This document shows positions 23,945 through 32,011 of a stretch of DNA of 64,000 nucleotides, in pieces. The stretch is from NCBI GenBank assembly GCA_023386635.1, contig JAEWJH010000039.1, positions 1 through 64,000 of the forward strand, in the 5' to 3' direction. The notes beneath the pieces are model-generated. The model was not told the origin of the DNA. It searched no databases and was given only the letters and a program-made list of their open reading frames with translations. The first letter of the stretch is position 1, and every line of letters starts with the position of its first letter. The stretch is from Pseudomonadota bacterium (lineage in GTDB: Bacteria > Pseudomonadota > Alphaproteobacteria > Rhizobiales > Xanthobacteraceae). The translations under genes were made by a program, and so were the position numbers.

Positions 23945-25240
23945 ATGGCCAAGCGTAGAACACGATCCGGATCGACCGCGCGCCGTGGCGCACCCGCACG
24001 TCGCAAGACGAAAGCGGCCAAGACGACCAAACTGGCGTCGACCAAGGTGAAGCGGCGCGCCGCGCGAAAATCCTCGCGCAATTCCCCGCACAAGTCCGTG
24101 CGCAAGTCCGCGCGCCCGCCGGCCGCCATCGAAGCGTCGCTGGCCGCGATCGCCCATGATGTGCGCACGCCGCTCACCGGCATTCTGGCGCTGGCCGAAT
24201 TGCTGACGACCTCCGACATCGGCGAGCGCGAGCGGCAATGGGCGGCGGCGATCAAGAGCGGCGCCGAGCATCTGGCGGCGATCACGTCGCTGATCATCGA
24301 CGCGGTCCGCGCCGATGCGGACACGCTCGTTCTGCAGAACGACAGCTTCGCGCCGCGCCGTATCGCGGAGGCTGCCGGCCATGCGCTGGCCGCGCGCGCG
24401 GAAACCAAAGGTATCAAGGCGTCGATCGACATCGCACGCGATCTGCCGGCGATGGTCGCCGGCGATCCGCTGCGGCTGCGTGCGGCGCTGGAAAATCTCG
24501 CCGACAATGCAGTGAAGTTCACGGCGAACGGCGCGGTCGCCATGCGCGTCCGTGCCGAACCGATGGCGCGTCAGCGTGTGCGGCTCGTTTTCGAGATCAG
24601 CGACAACGGCATCGGCCTGTCGCCAGCGGAAATCAAACGGCTGTTCCGCCCATTCGCGCAGGCGAGCGCACAGATCTCGCGCGATTATGGCGGGGCGGGT
24701 CTTGGTCTCGTCTTCGTGCGCCGCATCGCGCGGGCGATGGATGGCGATCTGACGATCGACAGCAAGCCCGGCGCGGGCAGCACGTTCCGTTTCACGGTCA
24801 CGCTGCCGCGCGCCGATGTGCGGCCCGATCCGGCGACGATGCGCCGCGCCGGCGCGCACGGTGCAGGGATGCGGGTGCTGTGCGTCGAGGACAATCCGTA
24901 TGGCCGCGTCGTCATCAACACCATCCTGTCCGAACTCGGCCACAAGGCGGATTTCGTCGAGACCGGCGAGGCGGCGGTGGTCGCGGTCGCCCGCGATAGC
25001 TATGACGCGGTGCTGATGGATGTGACGCTGACGGGCATCGATGGGCTCGAGGCGACCCGAAAAATCCGCGCGCTGCCCGGGGCTGCCGGACGCATCCCGG
25101 TGATCGGCATTTCCGGCCGCAACGAAGCCGGCGACGACAAAGCAGCGCGCGCCGCCGGCATGGACGACTATCTCGTCAAGCCAGTCAGTCCCGTGCGGCT
25201 CGCGCAGGCATTGTCCGCTTTCGCGCCGGCTGATCGCTGA
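23945..25240 (+). CDS. Soluble hybrid histidine kinase with receiver domain and histone-like basic N-terminus
   Basis: The 431-residue protein has no membrane segment. Residues 2-58 are rich in Lys, Arg, Ala and Ser, resembling histone H1/AlgP-like tails. The kinase core follows: His71 in AHDVRTPLTG, then the N box (about 183) and G boxes DNGIGL and GGAGLGL (about 218-262). A C-terminal receiver has Asp359 in LMDVTL and the Lys of LVKPVSP. No input domain is present between tail and dimerisation helix. No response regulator is adjacent. The phosphorelay partner is unknown. Confidence 0.85.
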   Translation: MAKRRTRSGSTARRGAPARRKTKAAKTTKLASTKVKRRAARKSSRNSPHKSVRKSARPPAAIEASLAAIAHDVRTPLTGILALAELLTTSDIGERERQWAAAIKSGAEHLAAITSLIIDAVRADADTLVLQNDSFAPRRIAEAAGHALAARAETKGIKASIDIARDLPAMVAGDPLRLRAALENLADNAVKFTANGAVAMRVRAEPMARQRVRLVFEISDNGIGLSPAEIKRLFRPFAQASAQISRDYGGAGLGLVFVRRIARAMDGDLTIDSKPGAGSTFRFTVTLPRADVRPDPATMRRAGAHGAGMRVLCVEDNPYGRVVINTILSELGHKADFVETGEAAVVAVARDSYDAVLMDVTLTGIDGLEATRKIRALPGAAGRIPVIGISGRNEAGDDKAARAAGMDDYLVKPVSPVRLAQALSAFAPADR

Positions 25241-25549
25241 TCAGCGCAGCGAATACATCAGATGCCCGGTCCACCAGCTCGCATTGCTGGTGAGGCGGAT
25301 CGCGAACAGACCAAGCCCGGCGATAAGTCCGATCCAGAACAGCGCGTTCGGTCCCTTGGCGCGCAAGCCGAACACGCCAAGGATCGCAGCGCCGTCCACC
25401 ACCATGTCGAGGATCATGGCGAGCCGGCTCGGATATTCGTGCGCGGGCACGAACAGCCGCCACAGCAAGGTGAGGACGAGATAAGCGCACAGCAGCTTGA
25501 ACATCAGGCTGCTGCGGTCTTTCTGGGTCGGTGCCGGCTGGTCAGTCAT
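25241..25549 (-). CDS. Small membrane protein of unknown function
   Basis: The 102-residue protein has three hydrophobic segments (LLCAYLVLTLLWRLF, MVVDGAAILGVFGL, LFWIGLIAGLGLFAI) after a short polar start. A GGGGGCG signal precedes the ATG at 25549. Its stop codon abuts the stop of the convergent kinase gene. No family is recognised and its neighbours give no clue. Confidence 0.65.
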   Translation of the reverse strand: MTDQPAPTQKDRSSLMFKLLCAYLVLTLLWRLFVPAHEYPSRLAMILDMVVDGAAILGVFGLRAKGPNALFWIGLIAGLGLFAIRLTSNASWWTGHLMYSLR

Positions 25550-25617
25550 GGTCGCCCCCAATGAGTGATCAGTGGAGGCGAGCTTATGTCAGACCTTGGG
25601 CGGAAGGCTAGCGTCCG

Positions 25618-26847
25618 CTAGGCTTGTTTCAGCGCGGTCAGCAGATCCTCGACGATATCGTCGGGATGTTCGAGGCCGGCGGAGAACCGGATCAGCCCGT
25701 CGCTGATGCCGAGTTCGGCGCGGGCTTCCGGTGTCAGGCGCTGATGCGTCGTCGTCGCCGGATGCGTCACCAGCGTGCGGGCATCGCCGAGATTGTTGGT
25801 GATCTTCGCCAGCGACAGCGCATTCAGGAAGCGGAATGCACCGGCCTTACCGCCCTTCACCTCGAACGCGATCATGGTCGAGCCGGCGCGCATCTGCTTG
25901 CGCACGATGTCGGCCTGCGGATGATCCGGCCGGCCAGGATAAACGAGACGGCTGATCTTCGGCTGGCCGTCGAGCGCGACCGACACGGCGGCGGCATTCT
26001 CGGTTTGCTTCTGCACGCGCAGCGCCAGCGTCTCCAGCCCCTTGAGCATGACCCAGGCATTAAACGGCGACATCGCCGGGCCGCTCTGGCGCAGCACGTT
26101 GTGGATGTTGTCCTGGATGAATTGCTCCGAGCCGAGGATCACGCCGCCGAGACAGCGGCCCTGACCGTCGATGTGCTTGGTCGCCGAGTAGACGACGCAG
26201 TCGGCGCCGAGTGCGAGCGGGCTCTGCCACAGCGGCGTCGCGAACACATTGTCGACCGTCAGCTTGGCGCCGGCGGCGTGCGCGATCTTGGCGATCTCGG
26301 CAATGTCGTAGACTTCGAGCGTCGGATTGGTCGGCGACTCCAGAAAGAACACTTTGGTGTTGTCGCGCACGGCGTTGCGCCACTGCGCGAGATCGCCGCC
26401 GTCGACCAGCGTCGAGGTCACGCCGAAGCGCGGCAGCCAGTCCTCCACCACCCAGCGGCAGCCGCCGAACAGCGCTTTCGCGGCGACCACATGATCGCCG
26501 GCGCGCACCTGGCCCATCAGCGCGGCGGTGACGGCGGCCATGCCGCTCGCGGTCGCGCGCGCGCTTTCCGCGCCTTCGAGCGCGGCCATGCGCTGCTCGA
26601 ACATGTTGACGGTGGGATTGGAAAACCGCGAATAAAGGTAGCCGGGCTCCTCGCCGGTGAAACGTCCCGCGCACTGCTCGGCGCTGTCGTAGACGAAACC
26701 CTGGGTCAGGAAGATCGCTTCCGAGGTCTCGCCGAACTGCGATCGCTGCGTGCCCGCGTGGATCAGCCGCGTCTCCGGCCGATAATCGCGCATCGTCTTG
26801 CGCGGCCGCTGTGCGGTGGAGGATTTGGCGGACGGGTCGGTGGACAT
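25618..26847 (-). CDS. metZ: O-succinylhomoserine sulfhydrylase
   Basis: MetZ makes homocysteine from O-succinylhomoserine and sulfide, with PLP, for methionine synthesis. The 409-residue protein has the family signature SATKHIDGQGR with the PLP lysine at 224, plus YLYSRFSNPTV and the C-terminal RFSAGLEHPDDIVEDL. AGGAG lies before the ATG. The leader carries a SAM-II riboswitch and an intrinsic terminator, so methionine/SAM status shuts it down. That control also supports metZ over the related cystathionine gamma-lyase or -synthase. Confidence 0.94.
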   Translation of the reverse strand: MSTDPSAKSSTAQRPRKTMRDYRPETRLIHAGTQRSQFGETSEAIFLTQGFVYDSAEQCAGRFTGEEPGYLYSRFSNPTVNMFEQRMAALEGAESARATASGMAAVTAALMGQVRAGDHVVAAKALFGGCRWVVEDWLPRFGVTSTLVDGGDLAQWRNAVRDNTKVFFLESPTNPTLEVYDIAEIAKIAHAAGAKLTVDNVFATPLWQSPLALGADCVVYSATKHIDGQGRCLGGVILGSEQFIQDNIHNVLRQSGPAMSPFNAWVMLKGLETLALRVQKQTENAAAVSVALDGQPKISRLVYPGRPDHPQADIVRKQMRAGSTMIAFEVKGGKAGAFRFLNALSLAKITNNLGDARTLVTHPATTTHQRLTPEARAELGISDGLIRFSAGLEHPDDIVEDLLTALKQA

Positions 26848-26885
26848 TCGACACTCCTGACATTTCTCTGTTGCCTCGCGGGCAA

Positions 26886-26920
26886 CAAAAAACCGGCCGG
26901 AGACAAACGTCTCGACCGGG
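26886..26920 (-). terminator. Intrinsic terminator in the metZ leader
   Basis: On the minus strand a stem of about 11 bp with one bulge (arms CCGGTCGAGAC and GTCTCCGGCCGG) is followed by TTTTTT. It lies between the SAM-II aptamer and the metZ start, which suggests that the riboswitch acts, at least in part, by early termination. Confidence 0.75.
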
Positions 26921-26946
26921 TCCAAAGGCCAGAGCCTTGCGTCCCC

Positions 26947-27004
26947 GGCCTTTTAGCGAGTTATTTAACGTGGCTGCAAGCCGGCCGGCTCAAAGGACCA
27001 CGGG
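26947..27004 (-). ncRNA. SAM-II riboswitch aptamer
   Basis: The minus strand carries the SAM-II core: CGTGGT, a TTTGAG segment, the CCGGCCGG stem element, GCTTGCAGCCACG closing P1, then TTAAA and GCTAAAAGG, which forms the pseudoknot. P1 pairs CGTGG (27003-26999) with CCACG. Element order and the nearly invariant GCTTGCAGCCACG/GCTAAA blocks match the class known upstream of met genes in alphaproteobacteria. It binds S-adenosylmethionine and represses metZ. Confidence 0.92.
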
Positions 27005-27080
27005 ATAAGCCGGTTCTTTAAGCCTGGTCTCTCTTTCCGTCAAGGCGACCTTCGGGTTAGATCGCGGCCACCCTGCCCAC

Positions 27081-28202
27081 GTGTTTGATTGTGTAATGAC
27101 ACTCGCTTTTGGCGACGACGACAAAGGCATCCTGCCAGACGAGGCGATCGCCGCGCTCGCAGCGCAAGGCGGGATCGTCAGCGCGCGGCCGTTCGTCGCC
27201 GATCAGGTCCAGCCGGCAAGCCTCGATCTGCGGCTTGGCAACGTCGCCTATCGCGTGCGCGCGAGCTTTCTTCCCGGCCCGCATGGCGCGGTCGCCCGCC
27301 GCATCGCCGATCTGCGGCTGCACGAGATTTCGCTGTCGAATGGCGCGGTGCTGGAAACCGGCTGCGTCTACATCGTGCCGCTGCAGGAAAGCCTGATGCT
27401 GCCGCCGGATATCTCGGCGACCACCAATCCGAAAAGCTCGACCGGGCGCCTCGATATTTTCACCCGCGTGATTTCGGATTCGATGCGCGGCTTCGACCGC
27501 ATCGAGCCCGGCTATCGCGGTCCGCTCTATGTGGAGATCAGCCCGCGTACCTTCCCGGTGCTGGTGCGCGAAGGGGCGCGGCTGTCGCAGATCCGTTTCC
27601 GCCGAGGCCACTCGACGCTCGATGCGACGGCGCTGCGCGCGCTGCATGCGGCGGAGCGTCTGGTCGACAGCACTGATGCCGATGTGGGCGAGGGCGTCGC
27701 GGTCGGTGTCGATCTCGCCGGTTTCGGCGAGAACGGTCTGGTGGGCTATCGCGCTAAGCGTCATACGGGACTGATCGATGTAGAACGCCGCGACGGCTAT
27801 GCGGTCGCGGATTTCTGGGAGCCGATCCCGGTGCGTCCCGATCGCACGCTGATCCTCGATCCGGACGAGTTCTACATTCTCGCCTCGAAGGAAGCGGTGC
27901 AGGTGCCGCCGGACTACGCGGCGGAGATGGTGCCGTTCGATCCGCTGGTCGGAGAATTCCGCGTGCACTATGCCGGCTTCTTCGATCCGGGTTTCGGCTA
28001 TGCCGGCGCCGGCGGCAAGGGATCGCGCGCGGTGCTCGAAGTGCGCTCGCGCGAGGTGCCGTTCATTCTCGAGCACGGGCAGATCGTCGGCCGCCTCGTT
28101 TACGAGAAGATGATGGCGCGCCCGCGGTCGCTGTACGGGCAGGGCATCGGCTCCAACTATCAGGCGCAGGGCCTGAAGCTGTCGAAGCATTTCAAATCGT
28201 AG
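27081..28202 (+). CDS. dcd: 2'-deoxycytidine 5'-triphosphate deaminase, tandem dUTPase-fold form
   Basis: The 373-residue protein is about twice the length of the usual dCTP deaminase (about 190). It contains two dUTPase-fold halves: QVQPASLDLRLG, KSSTGRLDIFTRVISD and GYRGPLYVEISP in the first, and PDEFYILASKEAVQVPPDYAAEM and VHYAGFFDPGFGY in the second. This long version is typical of alphaproteobacteria and feeds dUMP synthesis. The start may be the GTG at 27081 or the ATG at 27096 (MTLAFGDDD). It is divergent from metZ and shares the intergenic space with the riboswitch leader. Confidence 0.88.
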   Translation: MFDCVMTLAFGDDDKGILPDEAIAALAAQGGIVSARPFVADQVQPASLDLRLGNVAYRVRASFLPGPHGAVARRIADLRLHEISLSNGAVLETGCVYIVPLQESLMLPPDISATTNPKSSTGRLDIFTRVISDSMRGFDRIEPGYRGPLYVEISPRTFPVLVREGARLSQIRFRRGHSTLDATALRALHAAERLVDSTDADVGEGVAVGVDLAGFGENGLVGYRAKRHTGLIDVERRDGYAVADFWEPIPVRPDRTLILDPDEFYILASKEAVQVPPDYAAEMVPFDPLVGEFRVHYAGFFDPGFGYAGAGGKGSRAVLEVRSREVPFILEHGQIVGRLVYEKMMARPRSLYGQGIGSNYQAQGLKLSKHFKS

Positions 28203-28205
28203 ACG

Positions 28206-28670
28206 TTACTTCTCCGGCGGAATGGTCGGCGCTTCGCCGCTCATGAAGATCGGGATCAGCCGGTGCGACACGAAACGCCAGCGGCCGTCATGGCCGTATT
28301 CGCATTCGGCGACGATGTCGGCGATCATGATGGCGGGGCTGGACTCAAGCACCGGTTTCCCATCCGCCGCGTAGAGCAGCATGATGCATTGAAACGTCGC
28401 GCGATTGCCGTTGCGCGCGTTGACGCGGAAATTGGTGACGACGTGGCGGGCGGTGCGGTCGCCGCGGCCTTCTCGCCAACTGTAGAAGCCGGCAATGGCA
28501 TCGCGGCCCGTCATCACCTTGTCGCCGATGGCGAAGACGCCGTTCGGAACGTAGAGGTCGCTCGCGGTCCGGCCCCAGTTGTGGTCAACGTCGTACCAGT
28601 AGTCGACCTCGAGCGCGGTCAATTCCTGCAGGACGGTGGCGGTGGATGAGGCCGGATCGCGGGTGGTCAT
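28206..28670 (-). CDS. NTF2/SnoaL-like fold protein
   Basis: The 154-residue protein has the cone-shaped NTF2-like fold of SnoaL-type isomerases and ring-hydroxylating dioxygenase beta subunits: an N-terminal helix with DYWYDVDHNWGRTASDLYVP, then AIAGFYSWREGRGDRTARHV and several strands. It may be an isomerase, lyase or accessory protein. It follows a Bug-type binding-protein gene by 29 nt in the same direction, so the two probably form one operon in a small catabolic cluster. Confidence 0.75.
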   Translation of the reverse strand: MTTRDPASSTATVLQELTALEVDYWYDVDHNWGRTASDLYVPNGVFAIGDKVMTGRDAIAGFYSWREGRGDRTARHVVTNFRVNARNGNRATFQCIMLLYAADGKPVLESSPAIMIADIVAECEYGHDGRWRFVSHRLIPIFMSGEAPTIPPEK

Positions 28671-28699
28671 AACGGATATCCTCGTCGGTATCGTTCAGG

Positions 28700-29692
28700 T
28701 TAGTCAGGAATCTGGATCTTCGATTTCTCGATCACCTGCTTGCTGACCGTGAGCTGCTCGTCGACGAATTTATCGAGCTCGGCCGGCGTGGAGCCGACGG
28801 TGTTGACCACCAGTTCCTTGTAGCGCTTCGCCGCCGCCGGATCCTTCAAGGCTGCCGACACCGCCGCCGACATCTTGTCGACGATGTCCTTTGGCGTGTT
28901 GGCTGGCGCGAAGATCGCCACCCACATCGGGAAGTAGAAGCCGGGCAGCGTCTCGCTGATGGTCGGCAGCTCCTTCATGAAGCCGGAGCGTTCACGGGTC
29001 GAGATGCCGAGCGGCATGACGCGGCCTCCCTGGATGTTGCCGATCTGCGGGGCAAGGCCGTCGATGACGAGGTCAATCTGATCGGCGAGCAGGGCCGCCG
29101 TCGCCGGGCCGCTGCCGCGATAGGGCACATGCACCATCTGGATGCCGGCCTGATCGGTGAAGGCGGCCAGCGGAATATGCGATGCGCCGCCGACGCCGCT
29201 CGATCCGTAGGTCAGCTTGCCCGGGTCTTTCTTGGCGAGCGCGATGAAATCGGCGAGCGACTTCGCGCCGAGCGATGGGCGCGTCACCAGCACGAGCGGA
29301 TAGGTCGCGATCAGGGAAACGCTGGCGAAATCCTTGCGCACGTCATAGCCGGGGTCCTTGCGGATATACGGCAGATAGGCGTGGCCCGGCCCCTGGAACA
29401 GGAACGAGTATCCATCCGGGTCGGCCTTGGCGATCGCGCGCGTCGCGATCAGGCCGCCGGCCGCGCCGTTGTTTTCCACGATCACCCGCTGCGGCAGGTG
29501 CCGGCTCATCGCGTCGGCCAGCACGCGCGCCATCAGGTCGATGCCGCCGCCGGCGGCAGAGGTGACCAGCAGCTTGATCGGCCGGTCCGGCCAGTTGGAT
29601 TGGGCAGAGGCGGTGCTGGACAGAACCGGCAGCGCCAGCGCGGTGGCCAGTGCAGGGACTGCGAGCAAAAGAGTGCGCAAGGTGAGACGCAT
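28700..29692 (-). CDS. Tripartite tricarboxylate transporter (TctC/Bug) family substrate-binding protein
   Basis: A 330-residue periplasmic binding protein with a signal peptide (about 1-29, STASAQ) and Bug motifs: WPDRPIKLLVTSAAGGGIDLMARVLADAM, ENNGAAGGLIATRAIAKADPDGY and VPYRGSGPA. GGAGG lies seven bases before the chosen ATG; a second ATG six bases upstream is too close to that signal. It is divergent from a deacetylase-fold enzyme. No TctAB membrane subunits are encoded nearby, so the membrane partner must be elsewhere. Confidence 0.9.
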   Translation of the reverse strand: MRLTLRTLLLAVPALATALALPVLSSTASAQSNWPDRPIKLLVTSAAGGGIDLMARVLADAMSRHLPQRVIVENNGAAGGLIATRAIAKADPDGYSFLFQGPGHAYLPYIRKDPGYDVRKDFASVSLIATYPLVLVTRPSLGAKSLADFIALAKKDPGKLTYGSSGVGGASHIPLAAFTDQAGIQMVHVPYRGSGPATAALLADQIDLVIDGLAPQIGNIQGGRVMPLGISTRERSGFMKELPTISETLPGFYFPMWVAIFAPANTPKDIVDKMSAAVSAALKDPAAAKRYKELVVNTVGSTPAELDKFVDEQLTVSKQVIEKSKIQIPD

Positions 29693-29768
29693 GGGCATTC
29701 CTCCAGTGTCTGTGCCGGTGTGCTCCCGGCTCGTGCGGCCCGGCATGGTCCGCTTCCTTGACGGAGAT

Positions 29769-29784
29769 ATTATTAATAATTAAT
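29769..29784. promoter_or_regulatory. AT-rich palindromes in the divergent promoter region
   Basis: ATTATTAATAAT (29769-29780) is a perfect palindrome and overlaps ATTAAT-A-ATTAAT (29772-29784). They stand out in GC-rich DNA, midway between the divergent binding-protein and deacetylase genes. They are a likely operator for the GntR regulator encoded at 30801-31568. Confidence 0.5.
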
Positions 29785-29871
29785 CATGGACCATGGCAAG
29801 CCCTTTCCGGAAGGGTGCCGCAGCGAGCGGCGGTGGCGAATAGGCGCACCGCGATGGACAGCGAGGAAACG

Positions 29872-30723
29872 ATGGCGAATTCCAAGGAATTGATCTGGCC
29901 GAACGGCAAGCGCATCGCCGTGGCCGTGACGGTGATGTACGAGACATGGGCGGAGGGCAAAGCGCCGAACTATTCGGTGCAGACCACGCATCTCAAGCCG
30001 GGCACTGTCGACCTCGCCGGCCGCGCCTGGTCTACCTATGGCGGTCGCGTCGGCGTGTGGCGCGTGATCCGCACGCTGGACCGGCTGCAGATTCCCGGCA
30101 CCTTCTTCACCAATGCGCGCTGTGCCGAGCTCTATCCGGATACGGTGAAGCAGATCGTCAAGTCGGGCCACGATGTCGGCGGCCACAACTACACGCAGGA
30201 TGCGCTGCTCGCCTATATGGAGCCTGACGAAGAGCAGAAGACCATCAAGAAGTGCCTGGACATTCTCGGCGACAAGACCGGCAAGCGCCCGGCCGGCTGG
30301 CTCTCCTCGGTGCTCGCCTTCACCGAGCACACCGTCGATTTCCTTGCAGCGGAAAAGCTCACCTATCAGGCGGACGTGACCTATACCGATCTGCCGATCG
30401 CGCTCGACACCAAGAACGGCCGTATCGCCGCCGTGCCGAACAGCGACTTCACCGACAACCGCGTGCTGCGGTCGAGCCCGCGCGATCTGTGGGACGTTTA
30501 CAAGGGCACGTTCGACTATCTGCGCGAGAACGAGCCGATGTCGATGCTGTGCCTGACGCTGCATTGCCATTTCGGCGGGCGTCCGATGATCACCTCGGTG
30601 TTCGAGGAAGTCATCAAGTACATGCAGCAGTTCCCCGACGTCTGGTTCGCCCGGCACGAGGAATTGGGCCAATGGGCGCTCGCGCAGAAGGATAGCCACA
30701 GCTATCAGAGCCGTTTCTTCTGA
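29872..30723 (+). CDS. Polysaccharide-deacetylase-fold enzyme (PuuE/HpPgdA-like)
   Basis: The 283-residue cytoplasmic protein (no signal peptide) has the NodB-like fold. The usual metal-binding first Asp motif reads VTVMYETWAEG, as in allantoinase-type PuuE. The second motif is GHDVGGHNYTQD, where the last His of the typical YTHE is Gln. LHCHFGGRP supplies a C-terminal His motif. GAGGA lies before the ATG at 29872; an earlier ATG at 29854 is weaker. Its setting next to a Bug protein and a GntR regulator points to amide or imide breakdown in a catabolic pathway, rather than cell-wall work. Confidence 0.75.
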   Translation: MANSKELIWPNGKRIAVAVTVMYETWAEGKAPNYSVQTTHLKPGTVDLAGRAWSTYGGRVGVWRVIRTLDRLQIPGTFFTNARCAELYPDTVKQIVKSGHDVGGHNYTQDALLAYMEPDEEQKTIKKCLDILGDKTGKRPAGWLSSVLAFTEHTVDFLAAEKLTYQADVTYTDLPIALDTKNGRIAAVPNSDFTDNRVLRSSPRDLWDVYKGTFDYLRENEPMSMLCLTLHCHFGGRPMITSVFEEVIKYMQQFPDVWFARHEELGQWALAQKDSHSYQSRFF

Positions 30724-30800
30724 ACTGCATTGCTGGAGCGGCGGTGTCCGTGCTGATATCGCCGCTCCAAAATTTCAGACAAAGGACCGGCGTCGGTTCG

Positions 30801-31568
30801 ATGGCATCGCAAAAATCCGCACGGCGGCCTGCGTCCCGATCTCCGGCATCGCGCCCTTCATCCGATCAGAGCGAGGCGCCGGGCGCTTCCGCCGTTGCCA
30901 ACGCCGGACCGGCGCCGGTGGCGGACGCCGCGCGGTTTTCACGAACCGAATGGCTCGCCGATATTTTGCGCGAGCGGATTCTCAACGGCACGTATGCGCC
31001 GGGCGAACGCATCCGCGAGATTCAGCTCCGCAACGAATTCGGTTTCTCCAACGGTCCGATCCGTGAGGCGCTGCAGGCGATCGTCGCCGAAGGCTTGGCG
31101 GAGCGCGCGCCGTGGCATGGCGTCAGCATCAAGCAACTCGACGAACGGCAATTGCTGGAACTGTTTCAGCTCCGGCTCGCCTTGCTCGAATATGCGGCCG
31201 AACTCGCCGCGCGCAATCGCTCCGATGATGCGTTGAACAAGGCGGCGGTGCTGAAGCGGGAAATGGATGCCGGTTTTTCCGAGATCGACCGGGGCGGGCA
31301 GCATCCCTCGTTCAACGGCAAGCTGTCGCAATGGCTGCTGACCACCGCCGGCAACCGGATGATGCAGGACGTCTGGGACAAGACCATGCATCAGACGCTG
31401 ATCTACGTGAACGCGTCGCTGCTGCGCAGCCATGGCCGCAAGAGCCGGGCGCTGATCCACGCGTTGATTGATACGATCTGCAAGGGCGACGTGCCGGCGG
31501 CGCGTCAGGCGGCCCGCGATCTCACCCAGCAGACGCTGGTCGATCTTAGCATCGAGGGGACGCTCTAA
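30801..31568 (+). CDS. GntR-family regulator with FCD-type effector domain
   Basis: The 255-residue protein has a low-complexity Ala/Ser/Pro-rich N-terminus (about 1-45). A winged helix follows (about 50-115; LRERILNGTYAPGERIREIQ, GFSNGPIREALQAIVAEGLAE). The all-helical C-terminal FCD-like domain is shorter than usual and weak in metal-binding His residues. It lies 77 nt downstream of the deacetylase-fold gene and probably controls the cluster through the AT-rich palindromes at 29769. A perfect 7-bp hairpin (31569-31586) directly follows the stop. Confidence 0.85.
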   Translation: MASQKSARRPASRSPASRPSSDQSEAPGASAVANAGPAPVADAARFSRTEWLADILRERILNGTYAPGERIREIQLRNEFGFSNGPIREALQAIVAEGLAERAPWHGVSIKQLDERQLLELFQLRLALLEYAAELAARNRSDDALNKAAVLKREMDAGFSEIDRGGQHPSFNGKLSQWLLTTAGNRMMQDVWDKTMHQTLIYVNASLLRSHGRKSRALIHALIDTICKGDVPAARQAARDLTQQTLVDLSIEGTL

Positions 31569-31584
31569 CCCGGCCTGAAGGCCG

Positions 31585-31609
31585 GGAACCGGTGTTCCGT
31601 GGCAGCGTT
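31585..31609 (+). promoter_or_regulatory. EcfG-type promoter (GGAAC-N16-CGTT)
   Basis: GGAAC at 31585-31589 and CGTT at 31606-31609 are separated by exactly 16 bases, a perfect match to the general-stress EcfG consensus. The predicted start is about 20 nt before the ATG of the small Cys-pair protein at 31638. Confidence 0.65.
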
Positions 31610-31637
31610 ATCCTGCGCATCACGTCAGGAGTTCGCC

Positions 31638-31868
31638 ATGCTGTCTGCCTCGCGTTACGTTCTCGCCGGTCATCCCCGCAATTGCGCGTTCTGCCGCGAG
31701 CCGCTGACGACGCAGGCGCACCGGCGAAACAACACCTATTTCTGCAACGAACTTTGCGCCGATGCGGCAGCCCAGATGACGGATACGCCGCGTTTGCCGG
31801 GGCGGGATCTCGCGCCGTCGCGGCCGCGTGTGGCGCCGACCTTGCGGCTGGCGGATGCGGTTGCCTGA
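31638..31868 (+). CDS. Small protein with a four-cysteine zinc-ribbon-like motif
   Basis: The 76-residue protein has NCAFCREPL (CxxC) and, 19 residues later, YFCNELCAD (CxxxC). The spacing suits a treble-clef or TRASH/MYM-like zinc site. The remaining C-terminal part is Pro/Arg/Ala-rich. CAGGAG precedes the ATG. With an EcfG-type promoter just upstream and a strong terminator after it, it looks like a single-gene stress transcript. Function unknown. Confidence 0.72.
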   Translation: MLSASRYVLAGHPRNCAFCREPLTTQAHRRNNTYFCNELCADAAAQMTDTPRLPGRDLAPSRPRVAPTLRLADAVA

Positions 31869-31973
31869 CGCCGACGTCACTGGAAAGAGCGTTGATCATT
31901 CGCTGGCGTTGACGGCCTTCGCGAAAAGCGTACCGCGAGCCTGCCGTGGGCCGTTAACATGATCGAACAGCGA

Positions 31974-32008
31974 AGCCTTCGCCTGATTGAATCAGGCGAA
32001 GGCTTTTT
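31974..32008 (+). terminator. Strong rho-independent terminator
   Basis: Arms AGCCTTCGCCTGATT (31974-31988) and AATCAGGCGAAGGCT (31990-32004) give a stem of 13-15 bp, followed by TTTT. It ends the small Cys-pair gene transcript and separates it from the convergent PRC-barrel gene. There is no T-tract on the minus side. Confidence 0.85.
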
Positions 32009-32011
32009 GAC

